Program-made: the position numbers and the translations under genes
Part shown: positions 35,250-48,320 of the stretch, piece after piece
Numbering within the stretch: position 1 is the stretch's first letter
Layout of the letters: each line of letters opens with the position of its first letter
The notes under the pieces: generated by a model
Told to the model about the DNA's origin: nothing
The model's input: the letters and a program-made list of their open reading frames with translations, nothing else
The model's database searches: none
NCBI GenBank assembly: GCA_963070105.1
Contig: OY718803.1
Span: forward strand, 7,607,823 to 7,671,822
Reading direction: 5' to 3'
Length of the DNA stretch: 64,000 bases
DNA from: Litomosoides sigmodontis
Taxonomy: Eukaryota > Nematoda > Chromadorea > Rhabditida > Onchocercidae

Positions 35250-36856
35250 AGTAAATTGTTCATTTTATCTAAAAATCGGTGCGTGCCGACACGGTGACAA
35301 ATGTTCTAGACTTCATACACTACCAACTTCTAGTAAGGTATCATTTAAATGATAGAGCGACTTTCTCCTCTTCGTATTTTGTATTGAAAAAGGTTAAAAT
35401 TTCAATCTTCCAAAAAAAAATAGCTTACGAAATCAGAATTAATGATTTCAGACAATCTTATTGAAAAATTTCTGCCATCTCGGTGGTATAGTTCAACAAG
35501 GTATGTCATTCATTATTAACATTCCTGTTAGGTAGTAATCGTATTGATAAGAAGTGATTAAAGATAGATGGTATCCTAATAAGGGCAGAATTTGATGCTT
35601 TTATGGTTCGGGAGTGAAATTTTTCCTCTTTTTGAACGTTACGTTTTTCAGACCATTCAAAAGAAAAAGAGCAACGTGAATTTGAAAAGTTTTTCCGTGA
35701 AGTATATTTGGAAATTGATGAAGAATACGGTGAAATTGAGGCAATGAATGTGTGCGATAATGCTGGTGAACATATGCTTGGCAATGTTTACGTCAAAGTA
35801 AGTCAAATAATAAGAGGTAAAGTATAGAAATTCGAGTAGTTCAGGATGTGTAATGTTACCGCATTGTGTGTTACGTGAAGCATTAATTGATAGTAATAAA
35901 AGTTTTAAAATTTGAATTTAGTTCGTGCATGAGTCGAATGCTAATAGTGCAGTGAAAGCCTTGAACAATCGATGGTTCGATGGCAAACCTATTCACTGTG
36001 AATTATCGCCGGTCTCGAATTTTCGTGATGCGTGCTGCCGACAGTATGCAAATGGGTAAGGCTTTATCGTGTAGACAGATCCTGAAAGTTAGCGACAATG
36101 TAGTGTTGATGGATACGTTGCAGGGAGTGTAGTCGTGGTGCGTTTTGTAACTTTATTCACGTGAAAAAAATAAGCCCATCACTGAAGCGGAAACTGGAAA
36201 AGGAGAGTGGAAAAGTGCGCCGTAGGAAATCCGTAAAATTGAGGAAACTGTCGGAGTGCAGTTGCAAGAAAATAGATGGTTCGCTGCCAAAGAAATACCA
36301 AGATGTCTGCAGGTAAATGTGATGCTATAGGAATGAGTTTCTGGATCCTTCAACAGGAGCAGGCTCATTCAGTCCTTTCTGCGCCTAACTGATTTCAGCA
36401 GCGATGAGTCATCGTGGTCTGACTGTGGTCCGTCATCATCCCGAAATCACCGCTCGCTGACGCCATTTGCTTTTCGAGCTGATCGATACACATCCGATGT
36501 TAGCGAATCCGATGCCGAGACAGACCCGGAATTTGAAGCTCACAAGCAGTTACTGTATGTTAAATAGTGAATTTCAGAAAAGTTGTTCGTGTGATTAACG
36601 GTTACTTTCTCCGCATTTGGAAGATTTAATTTCGAAGAATGTGTGATTGTCGTGATTCCCGAGAGTTCGCGGAGCAATTCTGTTGCTTTAGTTTCTTCTG
36701 TCGAAAAGTGTGCAATTGCTTTGTGTCGGAAAGATAATGAAACAAATCTTCTATTCCAGAAGACGTCAACGGTGGGAGGAATTGCGTAGGAAATTTGAAA
36801 TACAACAGAAATGGGACGAAGATCACGAACGCAATTTTGTATTTTCTTTGCTATGA
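35250..36856 (+). CDS. U2AF1: U2AF 35-kDa subunit-like splicing factor, divergent; first exon not found
   Basis: U2AF35 reads the AG at 3' splice sites and binds U2AF65 through its RRM-like domain. Exons 35250-35337, 35452-35500, 35652-35797, 35922-36055, 36124-36312, about 36400-36554 and 36760-36856 join in frame. Zinc finger 1 is intact ([19 protein letters not shown]), including the Ser equivalent to human S34. The UHM contains [20 protein letters not shown] and [19 protein letters not shown]. Zinc finger 2 is intact ([20 protein letters not shown]). Two things are unusual. The linker between finger 1 and the UHM is about 10 residues short. After the second finger the protein has a basic stretch ([13 protein letters not shown]), then a Ser/Asp acidic segment and a charged helix ending NFVFSLL, with no RS domain. 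Exon 1 (the usual MAEYLAS-type start) was not located. It could be a true U2AF1 with an undetected exon, or a diverged paralogue. Confidence 0.85.
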
Positions 36857-37420
36857 AATTAATTAAATACAAAATTGAGCGATAAATTTTTATTCCAATG
36901 GATATTGGTAAACTGAGAAAGATTGAATGGATAGGAAAATTTGAATTTGTGTTCGTTCCTAGGACTTTTGTAGCGTACATAAATTGATGCATGTACAAGT
37001 GACTTCTGTTTTAATTCGAATAAAATACCACCTGTTGAATTTACAATGACAGTCAGATATGCATAACAAGCAACTTCCCAAGCTGTTCACTCTTCCGCTT
37101 ATAGGGTCATTTTAAATTCATCGTTTATTCCTTAGGACTTTTTAAAATTTTCATAAAAGGAATGATTTTGTCGTTGAATTGAGTTAACAAGATTGCAAAA
37201 AATCTCAATCTCCTTACATCCGTTTATCGCACAAAAAAAATATTTTAATTTCAAATTAACTAACTTTTGTTATTATTAAAACAAATTCAATGAGCAATAA
37301 TTTGAGATTACAACAACGAGTGCAAACAAATTTTGCTAAAAGTGTATGACAGACGAAATTTAGTGAAGTGCATCAATGTATTAATTAAAACGCAACATTA
37401 AATTTAAAATATTCACACAC

Positions 37421-37467
<47 letters not shown>

Positions 37468-38411
37468 CACTAGCATTGCAAACTGCTAAACTGCTATCGT
37501 ACGTACTTCTGATGTTGACACTCTGTGATGGCGGAACGAGTGCGGAGAGTAGTGCGGAAAATCCGACGAAGTAAAAGAGGACGAGCGAGGATGCAACTGT
37601 CCAATTCCTTGTCGGAAACAACAAATTAGAAATGAATGAGAATTTGCTGTGTGACAGCGTTTGTACAGAAAAAAAGAGGAAAAACTTACAGTTCAGTATC
37701 GCATCGTTAAGAAATAAATGATTGAATATTTTGAATTTGTCATTTCATCCTCAACTTTTCTCTCATTTCCATTCGTTCAAACGTCGCAGATTACGTCACA
37801 GATTTCTCTACTTCTCTCTATTCACTCACTCTCCATTCCTTTTCTGATGACAATTAATTACAGTACGACTCCTCTTCCTCTCAATTGTTCACTTTTCGAT
37901 AGTAATCTCTGACAATAATACCGCCCTTTCCCAGAAAAAGTTAAGTAAGAAAAAAGCATTGCTGTTCCCTAAGTGCGACACAGCGCTTTCTCCCTTACTT
38001 TACGTAAACTGTTGAACTTATGAAAAAATGATTTATGACACGTACGTGTGTCCTTTAACGGTGTTTGCTGCTTCCATTATTGATATAACTATTCGATCCT
38101 AAAATTCCTGATAACCTGGTAACTTCTCAGTGAATCAAAATCTCGCACAATTTGATGACGTACTGTTATAACTTACTTCTTGGATCACTTCTTTAGTTGC
38201 TAACCTTCGTTTCATATCACATATCACATCATATCCCACTGGATTGACTAAGTAATTTTGCTTTTCTTTTTTGTCCCAAGGACAGAATGAAAAGACATTT
38301 CAGTAATTCAATGATTTTGAAAATATTTGAAACTATAGGATCAGCATACGTATAACAAGAGATTTTGTGAATTCATTGTTACTTCAATCACACTGTAATT
38401 GTCTGTTGCAG
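36857..38411. other. Intergenic region with a CA microsatellite
   Basis: No supported gene. It contains the (CA)n tract at about 37414-37466. The open frame over the tract on the minus strand is a repeat artefact. Confidence 0.55.
37414..37466. repeat. (CA)n microsatellite
   Basis: About 50 bp of CA/AC dinucleotide with one CG interruption. Confidence 0.95.
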
Positions 38412-38426
38412 AAGGGACGAATACTA

Positions 38427-39799
38427 ATGACGATATCTATCACAGTTGCTGGCGTTACCGATACTCTTAGACCGGAACACGAAAAAGTCTGTTCATTTTC
38501 GTACTTACAAATACTACCAAAAATATTTTTTGCTATATGTTTAGTGCAGGAGTATCACGTACGTAAATAAAGGAATTATTTGGCAGAAGAATATTCGAAA
38601 ATATTACTAAATTTTTTGTAGTAAGCGTTACCATCACTTGGCGTAGCGAGAAAGAAAATATAAATAATCTTCATATTTGTAGCATCAGAAAGCACTAAAT
38701 GATGCGGAAAATGCAACGAATGAAGCGCTACATACACGCCTGAATTTGAGACAATGAAAGGAAGAAGGAAAATAAAACGGATAAAATAAATGCGAAGAGG
38801 TTTTCAATTGGCAAAGTGTTCACACTTCGAGTTTGCTTGTCTTATTGTTTTGACACGCGCGAAGTTTAACTATTTTACGAACTTTATTATCATTCAACTA
38901 AGTGTAACCTTTCAGACTACTTTGGATATGCCACGTGAAGAGCTTTTCTTTAAGCATTGGAATAATTTCGAAGAAATAGCCTACAGAAATAAAAACACAT
39001 CGTTGGGTGAAAAAATTGCTATACTCACGCCTCACATCGATATTATTCACGTAATTGTTGTTACATTTATGAACGTCAAAATATCAGTGATGCGTAGACG
39101 TCAGACATATTGCGTGCGTGCATACATGCATCCTACACCACTACCATCTGAAATTATAAACCTTTAACGTGGATCATATTGTGTACTGAATTGGAATAGA
39201 AAATGGAACAGAAGGTACGTTCTTAAGATGCACCATCATCATCCACCTGCTTGGTCTTGCAGTACGCAATGAAGGATTCCGGTCCGGTGACGGGTCGAGA
39301 TTTCGTGACCACGCGTATCAATCGACACGTTGACGGTGATATCATCGAAGCAGCGCGAAGCTACAACACAGATGAAGTAGAACGATACAAGAAGAAAATA
39401 AGGCAAAGCGATCAGTGCGAACAATTGAAAAAATCTGCTGATAATCAGAAAGGAACAAATAAACAAAAAGCCCGCACCGATGCTGCTGTAATTGGAGCAA
39501 TCCATCACTTATTGAACAATATGATAAGTGTTCTTTAGGCGTACTGAATTTAAAGTAAAAATTTATCCTCCTATTTCAGAGGTAATTTATTGCTTGGTGG
39601 TGCTCGTTTCCGAATTCATCCTAACGATCCAGAAAAAACGATTGTTGACCACATCATTTGTTTGGATCTCAATGGACCGAATCTCGCAAAACCGGTAGTC
39701 GAATACGCCCTATCAAAATTCATCCTTCAGGATGCTAAATATGTGCGTGAAGCAATTGAGAATTTGAAAACTAATGTCTGCACGAAGACAAAATCCTAA
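38427..39799 (+). CDS. START-domain lipid-transfer protein (StAR/STARD3-like)
   Basis: START domains bind single lipids such as sterols in a helix-grip pocket. Three exons join in frame: 38916-39050 (MPREELFFKHWNNFEEIA, then LGEKIAILTPHID), 39263-39414 (YAMKDSGPVTGRDFVTTR) and 39580-39799 (GNLLLGGARFRIHPNDPEKT, then a long C-terminal helix ending NLKTNVCTKTKS). The GPVTGRDFV motif matches the START signature PVSPRDFV, and the last exon fits the final strands and C-terminal helix. The start is proposed at the ATG at 38427, which lies 15 nt after a gtctgttgcag acceptor; that exon (38427-38486) reads MTISITVAGVTDTLRPEHEK. The connection between it and 38916 is not resolved; an open stretch at 38693-38752 may be another exon. 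The whole protein is little more than one START domain, with no membrane segment seen. Confidence 0.7.
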
Positions 39800-41607
39800 C
39801 TTCTCTCAAACCGTACAGTTACGAAACATTTTCCAATTTCAAACATTACGAATACTTTACTTTCTATTCCGAAACTTCGTGCAAGTCATACTTCGAATTT
39901 GAATATCACTGAGAGAAAAATTCCTCGAAATTTCGAAGTGGGAGGGATTCGCCCTTATATTTAGCAACCAATTCCTGACAACATCGCCTTGTCAATCTAT
40001 CCTCTAAGATCCCATCAGCAACAGATTGGGTCGACTTACTTTAATTCGTCGGCCTTGTCACTTCAATGTAATATTTGGGAGGAATTTAAAAGCCAAAAAA
40101 CCTAGTGAAATTCTTTATAGAATTTAATCAAACCTATTAAAATAATTTACAATTTTTTCTTCGCAAGTTGAAATTTTCTAGTTAAACAATTAAGGACCGG
40201 AGGCAACCGACCAAATAAGTAAAGTAAGCAGAAATGAGGGAGAGAAGTGCAATTTCCAAACCTTTTGTGCTACTTGCCTTTTGAATTTATTCCCATGTTG
40301 ATGGCTTTTATGAAGTCCCATGAAGTGGAGGTAAAAATTTGTTCCCGACCAGTGCGCTAATACGTTGACCAGCAGTTGACGTCAAACTGACAACACATCT
40401 ATGAACGATGAGTCCACAATCAAGGAAATGTTCAGATGATCATCCTATCCTCTACCCGTATCACCTCAGTGGGATCTTGGAAGTGTTCGAATAGCAAATT
40501 ATTCTTCCACACTTCGTCAGTTGACGGTTACCATTTTTTTGTAGCTAATAATAGTTAATTTTGGCTTATCACGCTATGCTAGTATTTGGAAAAGGTTAGA
40601 TGGTTGGAGTATGTGTAACGTAAAAAAGGTAACTTTTCGTATATCCTAGCATTGCCGCCCAAGACACTTTTTAAAATGCACAGACCTCATGACTTCAAAT
40701 CGAACTTTAATGATCTCTTACTCACTAATACGGGATTACGTTGTTATGAATGTGAGCTGGTCGACTTAATTAAGTTTGAATTATTGTAATATTAAAAAAG
40801 AAATAATGAAATGTAGAGTTTCAGCAAGTTCTTTTTCTTTTCAATAACAGTTATGTAGTAGCACAAAAAACAAGTTTATTAGAAACAAATTGAGAGAATC
40901 ATACGCTTAACAACGGTATATGGAGCCGTACGATCAACATCACGAGGCCGAATGAGCGCACCCACATGAAACATTGTATGCCCATTGAACCACAACTAGT
41001 AACAATTACGTTGATGTTTAACTTTAACGCAAATCAATGCTTTAACAGCATCTTTGTTTTTTTGGCACTGTTGTATGAAGATGGACTTTGCGACGATGTG
41101 ATTTTCACTGCTGAACCAAGCTGAAATTAATTTTTCCTGCGCACTCGATGGTCACTTCAGAGGACGCTGTGATGAGACCGCGTCTCACAGTTTGCTCACG
41201 ACATCACCTCCACTTCTGATCAATCGTGTGCTTGCTCCGTAAACATTAATTGCAGCGAATTCTGAAGGCCTGACTAGCAATTTCAACAAGAATAAAAGAT
41301 AGAGGGAATTCCGTACCTTAAATAAGGAGCTAAATAAGTAAAAGATGGGTAAGATATCAGGAGGCATTAAAAATGGGAAAAGGAAAACATGGTAGTGTGA
41401 GGAGGAGAAGGCAGACGAGATGAGCAGCGAAATTATTGAAATTTTGGGCCGCTAGGGACAAGATTTTCAGAAAAAGAAAATAAAGGGCGATTTAGGTAAG
41501 CAAAAAATGAAAAGAGGGAGTTAAAAATCTCATAAAGGGCAAAGAAAAATGAGTAGAAAGTTTAAAATACTGGCTGCATCATTTGTTGCCTTACGGGGCG
41601 CAATGAC
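39800..41607. other. Convergent intergenic region, no gene seen
   Basis: Separates the 3' ends of the START gene and ACIN1. Only short unmatched frames are present and no RNA gene is recognised. Confidence 0.55.
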
Positions 41608-44600
41608 CTAACGGCGGCGGCGTGGTGACCGGGATCTGGAATGTCGTTGATCACGTTGCCCCCCAGGAGTGCGTGAACGCCGACGGGATGGTGGAGTGCG
41701 TGAGCGTCGACGCGAAGGAGAAGATCTAGCGCCAACACGTTTGCTCGTGTTAGTTTTTTCTTTCACTGGATCATCTTTCTCCTTTCGCTTCGTGGTCCCA
41801 TTTTGGGCAACTTTCTTTGCCAGCTCCGCTTCTACAGCTTTCCGTTTGGTGCGTTCAACAATCTAAAAAACCATCTGTATAAACCTTATATAGTATTCAT
41901 CTACTCATAATTTAAAACCCAGTCAAGCTGACACAACTGTATAATAAAAATTACTTTTGAAGCTGTATTAAAATGAACCTGCTCTTCAGTGAGTGGTAGA
42001 TAATAGACAGCCGGCTGAGTTTTTGTTTTCAAAAACAATTCGTCCGCCGTTTTCACACGCTTCTCCGGTTCTACAAATGACGAAAGCGATAAATAAGAGT
42101 TGCGAAAATGGTTCACCTCTACTGATATCGAAATAGAAATTGAAGAAAACCAACCATTCGATTTTAATTCAGGCGAAGTAGTACGACGGCGTTCATCCCT
42201 CCATGGCGATCTTCGTTCACGCATCCGTTTTGCTTCCGTATGCTGTGAATTAGAATTTTATAAAAGGTGAAAAAACTCTCAGTGTTCAAACCTCTCTGTG
42301 TGTCTGACTATCAGACATGAGAGGAAAAAAAACACGAAAATGACTTGATACAAATATGAAATTATATATAAAAAAGATTTCAAAAATGAATTTAGGAAAA
42401 CCTCCAATGGTGAACCCGAACGTTTTTGTCCTCGGTGTCCATGGCCGCGTCCTTCTCGTTCTCTTTTATCCAAATCTTTCGTTAACCCATCTTGAGTGGT
42501 TGGCAGTACGTGCCTACGTTTTTCGTCAACAGATAGTGATACACGTAAAGTCGGAGCTGAATTTCCAGAAGGTGATTTTGCTGTTTCTGTGTTTCCCTTT
42601 ATTATTTCGTCACTCTGTGACTGATCCGCAACAAGATGTTTGGCAAGCTGAAATACGTTTTGCTAATCAAAACAATACAAAATCCACATTGCTACAATTA
42701 TGAACACAAGGAGTGAATAATCCTTACATTCGCATCATCCGAATAATCTATTTTTAAAGCTTTTGGACTGCACGGCGGCCATATAACATTATGAAGACGT
42801 CCTCGAGCCACAATAGCTTCTTCGACAGTTGAATACTGCAAACAAACAAACATGCAATGATACTTTACGAGTAAGCACAATAAGTATATTTTTACATTAT
42901 ATTTAAACTATTAGAAAATTACTTTTGCAATGCAGGTAGATTTGATATTATCAATCCAGAAACCCCCTTCAACAATCGTACCAAAAGTTGAAAGTAACAG
43001 TTGCAACTGTTTAACTGTATAAGGGCGAGTAAGCTGTCTTATCATTATTACCTGAAAGCAATTATGTTACAAAAATTGTTCTAAACAAGAAATTATATAG
43101 GATAAAAATTTTTTAAAGTTTTGACATTTTACAAAAATAAAGCGATACATAACAACTCAAAGTCAAAGATTTGTTCATGCAACGCATATTCAAGTTCAAT
43201 ATACGATAATTTTAATATAACGTGACCTGATTAACCGGATACCGTGCTGGTGATACTCTCCGTTCACGAACGAAACCATCCACTGTTGTGTGGCTTTCAA
43301 GCTGTTTATCCGGAGTCATTGAACGCTTAGACACACATGATGCCCCTGAAAAATAAAGCTTTCTGAAAACCAGTCAAGTACATACATAACAGCACGAACT
43401 AACATCAAAGTTAATCTACACTACGTCCAAAGGATTAAAGGGATAAACGAAAAACATTCATATTGAATATCAGTTCTCATTTGAAGTGGGACAAGAATTC
43501 ATATACAAATGAAGAGTTAGGAAAAAAATCAAGATTTTAGGAAAAAATGATAGTAGCGAGTAACAATTATTAAATTCAATCCAACACCTGATAACGCAAC
43601 AATTTAATGTCTCATATGCTGACTCAAGCACATTCAGCAAAAACTGGTAGTCAGAATATTCACACCGTTTACTCTAACTACCGATTAAAACGACAATGAT
43701 AATAAACGCTTTAAAATCTTAGTTTTATCAATTAGAAAGATTTCATAAATAATTTTGCTGCCTAACGTTGTCAAGTAATATGTGTGCCACGTTTAATTAC
43801 ATCACTTATAACGACCGATTTGTACAAGCCACATAAGTTTTCCTCTATCAAACGCTAAAATTAAATAAATATCGATTCAATAATGATACATATCCACATT
43901 CCAAACACAAACCTGAGCGTTTTGCGTGTCTGTTATCTCTTTCAAATGCTCTCTCTTTGCGTCTTTCAGGTATTTCCTCATCGGCCTGTAATACGCTCCA
44001 GTTAAATATATTTGCCAGCAGTACCTTGTAAATGGCTTAATACAACAGGACTTAAAATACAGTAAATAAATTAATATAATAGGTTTATAAAAAACGCGTT
44101 GAGCAAAAATTTTGCAAAAATACTTAAACAAGATTTATTCATTACCTTAACTTCCTCAGCTACTTCGGCAATTGAGCTTTGCATTGGTTCTTCGTAATCT
44201 AACTCTTCCATTCTGTCTTTTGTATCAGACAACTCTTCTTTGAAATCGGATATGGTTGAATTCTGGGTATCGGTTATAACCTCCTGTTCATCTATCTCGA
44301 TTTCTTCTTCTTTATGCTTTGCGACTGAAACGGTGACGACACTGTTTGTAGAGTGCGTTGCTTCAGATGGTTTCCAACGACGTTTTTTCTCTTGGTTAAG
44401 AGCCATTTTTGCTGAAATTAAGAGTATTAAATTGCATAAACTGTAAAAAGTAGCCAGATAATGCCAGAGTACTGGAAAACTGATCGAAATCCCAGGATCT
44501 AGTCCAAAAGATAACACGTCATTTTTTGTACACTATACCTCACCATTGATGTAACATTAATATTTTCAGAATATTGCACAAAATATAGCAAAAACGTGCT

Positions 44601-46752
44601 TTTAATTTGCATTGATGAAGTCCCTCTCGTGTGCTCTACAATCTTCTCTTCTGATGTATCGTCAACTGCTTCCACCTGTAAATGCACAACTACAAATGGT
44701 AGAACGGCAAAAGAATCAAATCGACAAAAAGTAAATATATCAGTTGTAACATATTGTTCCATGCTATAATTATAGACGATAACAAGTTATTGAGAAATCT
44801 CCTACTCAAGTGAGGATTGACAGAAAAAAAATCTGTTGAATACTATTGTACACTCTAATGAATAAAAAGTAATTTGATAGCGCTTCAGGAAAAAAGCGTA
44901 CAGCCGTACTAACAGAATGATAATGTTCCCGTTTATTCATTTTCTTCATTTTCTTAATTTACTCACTTACCACTTCCTGACTCGATAATTCCTCCAGATC
45001 CGCCGGTGTTTGGTCCCGAGATGCATTTAACTCATCTACTGCCTCACTTCGACTTTGGCTAGAAAAGCAAATGATAAATTACTGCCAACACTTCTCAAGC
45101 TGATCCCGCGATTAGCTTATTCCACATTAAGGATGCAATCCCACCAGAAAGAATGAATTTTATTCTGCAGCACACAATCGATTTCTTATTAAAAGTTCCT
45201 CGACTAAAACAGATCAATGAATGATAATGAAGACCTTGTTCTCGTGTCACTGCTAGCAGCATCCGACACAGCATCCTCTTCTTCATATTTGTCTTCATGC
45301 TTCGTTTGTAATTCGCGCTCTTTGCCCACATCCTTAGTACTCGTTGGATATCTCCCTTCGGCCTTCACTAACTGCGGATCGTTAATATGCCTCGCTCCAT
45401 CACATTCTGTTTCTGTCCGTTCAGCTTCGTCCTGTGTCTTTTTTATAGCTGTCGACATGGAACCAACATTAACTTCCGTACTTGCCTTTAAAACCTCAAG
45501 TGAAGCACCACTGTCATTTACAATTCCTTCGGTGCCACGAATTTTCGACTGTGCTTCCACGTTCTCCTGGAAACTGTCCGCTTCCATAGGATCCTTTAAA
45601 AATAATTATTGAAGATGAAGTGGATATGCTTAACTAAAAATAAATTTCTGACCACTCATGTGAAAACTGATTTGATTCATACTGATTGCCAAGCAGTAGT
45701 AAAACAAAATAAGCATGCCATATTGCAAGTCAATACCTGTTCTGTCTCACTAATCACTATGGATTCGGTAGGCTTCTCAACAATAGTGGCTGTGCCTCGT
45801 CCACGCCGAGAACGACGCGTAACAGAAGTCGATTTCTCGCGTATCGGCGATGCATCGTCTCCAGAAGCTCTTCGAACTGCTTCTGAAAAGTATGCCATCA
45901 ACTGATGCCATCTGTAGCCCATTTAATACTTTACTGGTCGACACAAAAATATAGTACATTAAGTACCAAAAAATAAACCTGCATCTTTGCGTGCTTCACG
46001 TAAAGCAGTCTGTTGTTTGGCCAAATATTCCGCAACTAATGGATTTGGTGGTGAAGTCTGCAATGAAATTAAGCAATTTATATGAGTCGTCCTAAAATAC
46101 ATCATAAATGAAAATACTTCGTAAATTACCAAATCTCTTTGTGGACTTTCCATAGCTGCTGGTTGCACTTCATTCTCACATTTTACGTTCACTTCCGTGA
46201 GCAAATACTGAAATTTCTGGTCAATTATAAGGAAAAAACAACAAACGTTGAAGTTAAAAAGTAACAGAGTGTACGGGATACAGTAGTAGTACGACCAACA
46301 CAAAAAAATAAGAGTCCAACCGCGACGACTGTCTATGGAATTTCTTACTTATTATTACAGCCAGTTCTATGTTTTAGTGCAGCAATGAAGATGCTTCCAT
46401 ATTTCTGAAGTAGCGACATATTATCGATGAAATTACGTGACTTATTTAACAACTCAGAGCTATCTCAGAGTCAGTCGTATGATGAAAACCGTATAAAGAT
46501 GACAGAATAGCAACTGAAAGATTCCAGCCGCTCGGAACTCAAGTCAATATCAGAGGCATAAGTTCATGCGCTTATGAAATGCCATAAAATGGGAAGTGAC
46601 TTAAAAGTGTTAACCTCTCTGAGTCGTTCATGAAGAGCATTTTTGTTGCCAATTTTAGATAATCCCCGCTTTCCCAGCTCCTCTTTCAACTCCACCACTT
46701 TCATCTCCGAGATGGGACGACCCCCAATAGATGGCTCGCTTTCATCACACAT
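41608..46752 (-). CDS. ACIN1: Acinus: SAP, RRM and RSB-motif protein of the ASAP/exon-junction complex
   Basis: Acinus is a nuclear scaffold that binds RNPS1 and SAP18 in the ASAP complex and joins the exon junction complex. The first exon, from the ATG at 46752, gives a SAP domain: ISEMKVVELKEELGKRGLS followed by KIGNKNALHERLREV. Long acidic and low-complexity exons follow (46010-45210, then 44400-44150 with KKRRWKPSEATHSTNSVVTV, the segment conserved before the RRM). The RRM spans about 43050-42720: VIMIRQLTRPYTVKQLQLLL, GGFWIDNIKSTC and KYSTVEEAIVARGRLHNVIW. The RSB motif is at about 42050-41975, DELFLKTKTQPAVYYLPLTE. The C-terminus is Arg/Ser-rich (SPSRRRSRTPPSRRRSRTP), ending in RRRR and a stop at 41608. 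An acattacag-like acceptor lies 8 nt before the ATG. All domains are in family order; the protein is much shorter than human ACIN1. Confidence 0.92.
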
Positions 46753-46760
46753 TTATAACA

Positions 46761-46763
46761 CTG
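46761..46763 (-). promoter_or_regulatory. Candidate trans-splice acceptor of ACIN1
   Basis: The minus strand reads cgacaattacag and then an 8-nt leader before the ATG at 46752. Confidence 0.5.
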
Positions 46764-46914
46764 TAATTGTCGACGATATGATAATGTCATGATCTATTCT
46801 GTACCTACTCGCACTACTCATTCCTCACTTAACTGTTGCTCGGAAGAACTCGCAACCGGTAAGACAAAACCGCCACATCAAGAAGTACCTGACCGCCCGT
46901 AGTCCTGCAGGAGA

Positions 46915-47032
46915 CGCACACACACACACACACACACGCACACATACACACATGCACATGTACAATGTCCACGAACACAGACACCGACAGACAGACAGAC
47001 AGATAGACAGACAGACACACACACACACAAAC
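46915..47032. repeat. Compound microsatellite: CA tracts around a CAGA tract
   Basis: Two CA-rich tracts (46916-46960 and about 47013-47030) flank a run of imperfect CAGA tetranucleotides (46985-47015). It lies just upstream of the ACIN1 start. Confidence 0.95.
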
Positions 47033-48320
47033 AATTATGGCAATAGACTCAGTAGGACACTATGCTATTGGTCTATTCGATTATGACCGGTCATAGCGAA
47101 AACTTCGTCTTACTGAGACCCTAGACATGGTCATTTGGCACATGAGTGTCTGAATCAATAATCTTTACACTTCCCACGTGTACTATTGGACTCTAGCCCA
47201 GTCCTCCGTATCTTATTTACTGTTTGCATTTTATGCACAGAAAATATGAGATGTAAAAATTGTTATCATAAACACCAACAATTGGTAAGACTTTACAGTA
47301 TTCACCTTAAAATTAGAATTACTGTCGTCACAGATCTTTCAAGCTGCTCTTTCATTTTAGCAGTCCATTATCAGTTATCGTTAAGATGCCTCTTACATCT
47401 TCTACTGCGCAGTGTTTGAGAGGACTCGCTCGTTGTGTTGTGTTGTCTCTAATATGTTCAGAAAAAAAGCAGCAATGAGATGTTTCTTTGGGTTGCCATG
47501 TGTACTGTTCAAGAAAGAATGGAATGAAAATTCTTTTTTTTAAATCACATGTGAATACCAAGAACACTTAAATTCCTCCCAAAGTGGGATATGTTTTGCA
47601 ATTTCATTCATTAATGAACTGTAAATGCCGCTCTACGTTGACCATAGCCTTCCATGTATGTCGCAATGTCATCATTACTATATTAGCTTTCGAATATCGT
47701 CGATTAGTAACAGTTACAGCAACAATCTAACCGTGCCAACATTTCCTGTTTCACGTGTTCCTTCATGATGATGCTATATATCTGTTGTAGTAGCACGTCC
47801 GTTCATCGTTTAATACATGCGCAATCTAACTATATTTACTTTTAATTACATTCCATTCCCTTTTTTCGACCATAGCTTATTCCCTTTTCCATAACTTTTC
47901 CAATCAACTGTTGGATTCATGCATTTCTTTCTCGATATATACACTCTTCTAGTCTCTATTCAAACACATACGCAACGTAATTATGGGAAATATTGGAGTG
48001 GAAATAAGCTATGGTTTTAGAGAGATAAGCTATGGTCGAAACTGTAATAGTTCAACAGCATAGCACAGGTGATGGAAGCATTACGAACGAAAAATCAATT
48101 CAGTGAAAAACTGGCAGAAAAAATTTTAACAAGGCAGCTTCCATTCAACTCATCCTCGCTAAAAAATGACCTCTTCGAACATTTAGAAATTCATTTGCCG
48201 ATGCCGACCTAACTTCTAACATGATAATGCTTAAATGTGTAGCACGATGTAGTGTATATATTTTATGCAAATTTATATAAAGAGTATGAAAAATTGGCAG
48301 AATTTTAATGAAGCAAAAGT
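47033..48320. other. Gap between RAD54L and ACIN1, no gene seen
   Basis: About 1.3 kb between two same-strand genes. It contains a 17-bp inverted repeat (47864-47880 and 48025-48041) but no supported coding sequence. Confidence 0.5.
47864..48041. repeat. Inverted repeat, 17-bp perfect arms 144 bp apart
   Basis: The left arm TTTCGACCATAGCTTAT (47864-47880) is the exact reverse complement of ATAAGCTATGGTCGAAA (48025-48041). A 12-bp extra copy of the right-arm core, ataagctatggt, occurs at 48004-48015. Confidence 0.85.

Noticed and set aside
37385..37624. Minus-strand frame with a signal-peptide-like start
   Set aside because: It lacks an ATG start in context, runs into the CA repeat (alternating Cys-Val) and has no family match.
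45217..45612. 131-codon Ser-rich plus-strand frame
   Set aside because: It is antisense to an acidic low-complexity exon of ACIN1.
46825..47034. Cys-Val-rich frames on the minus strand
   Set aside because: They are translations of the CA/CAGA repeat.
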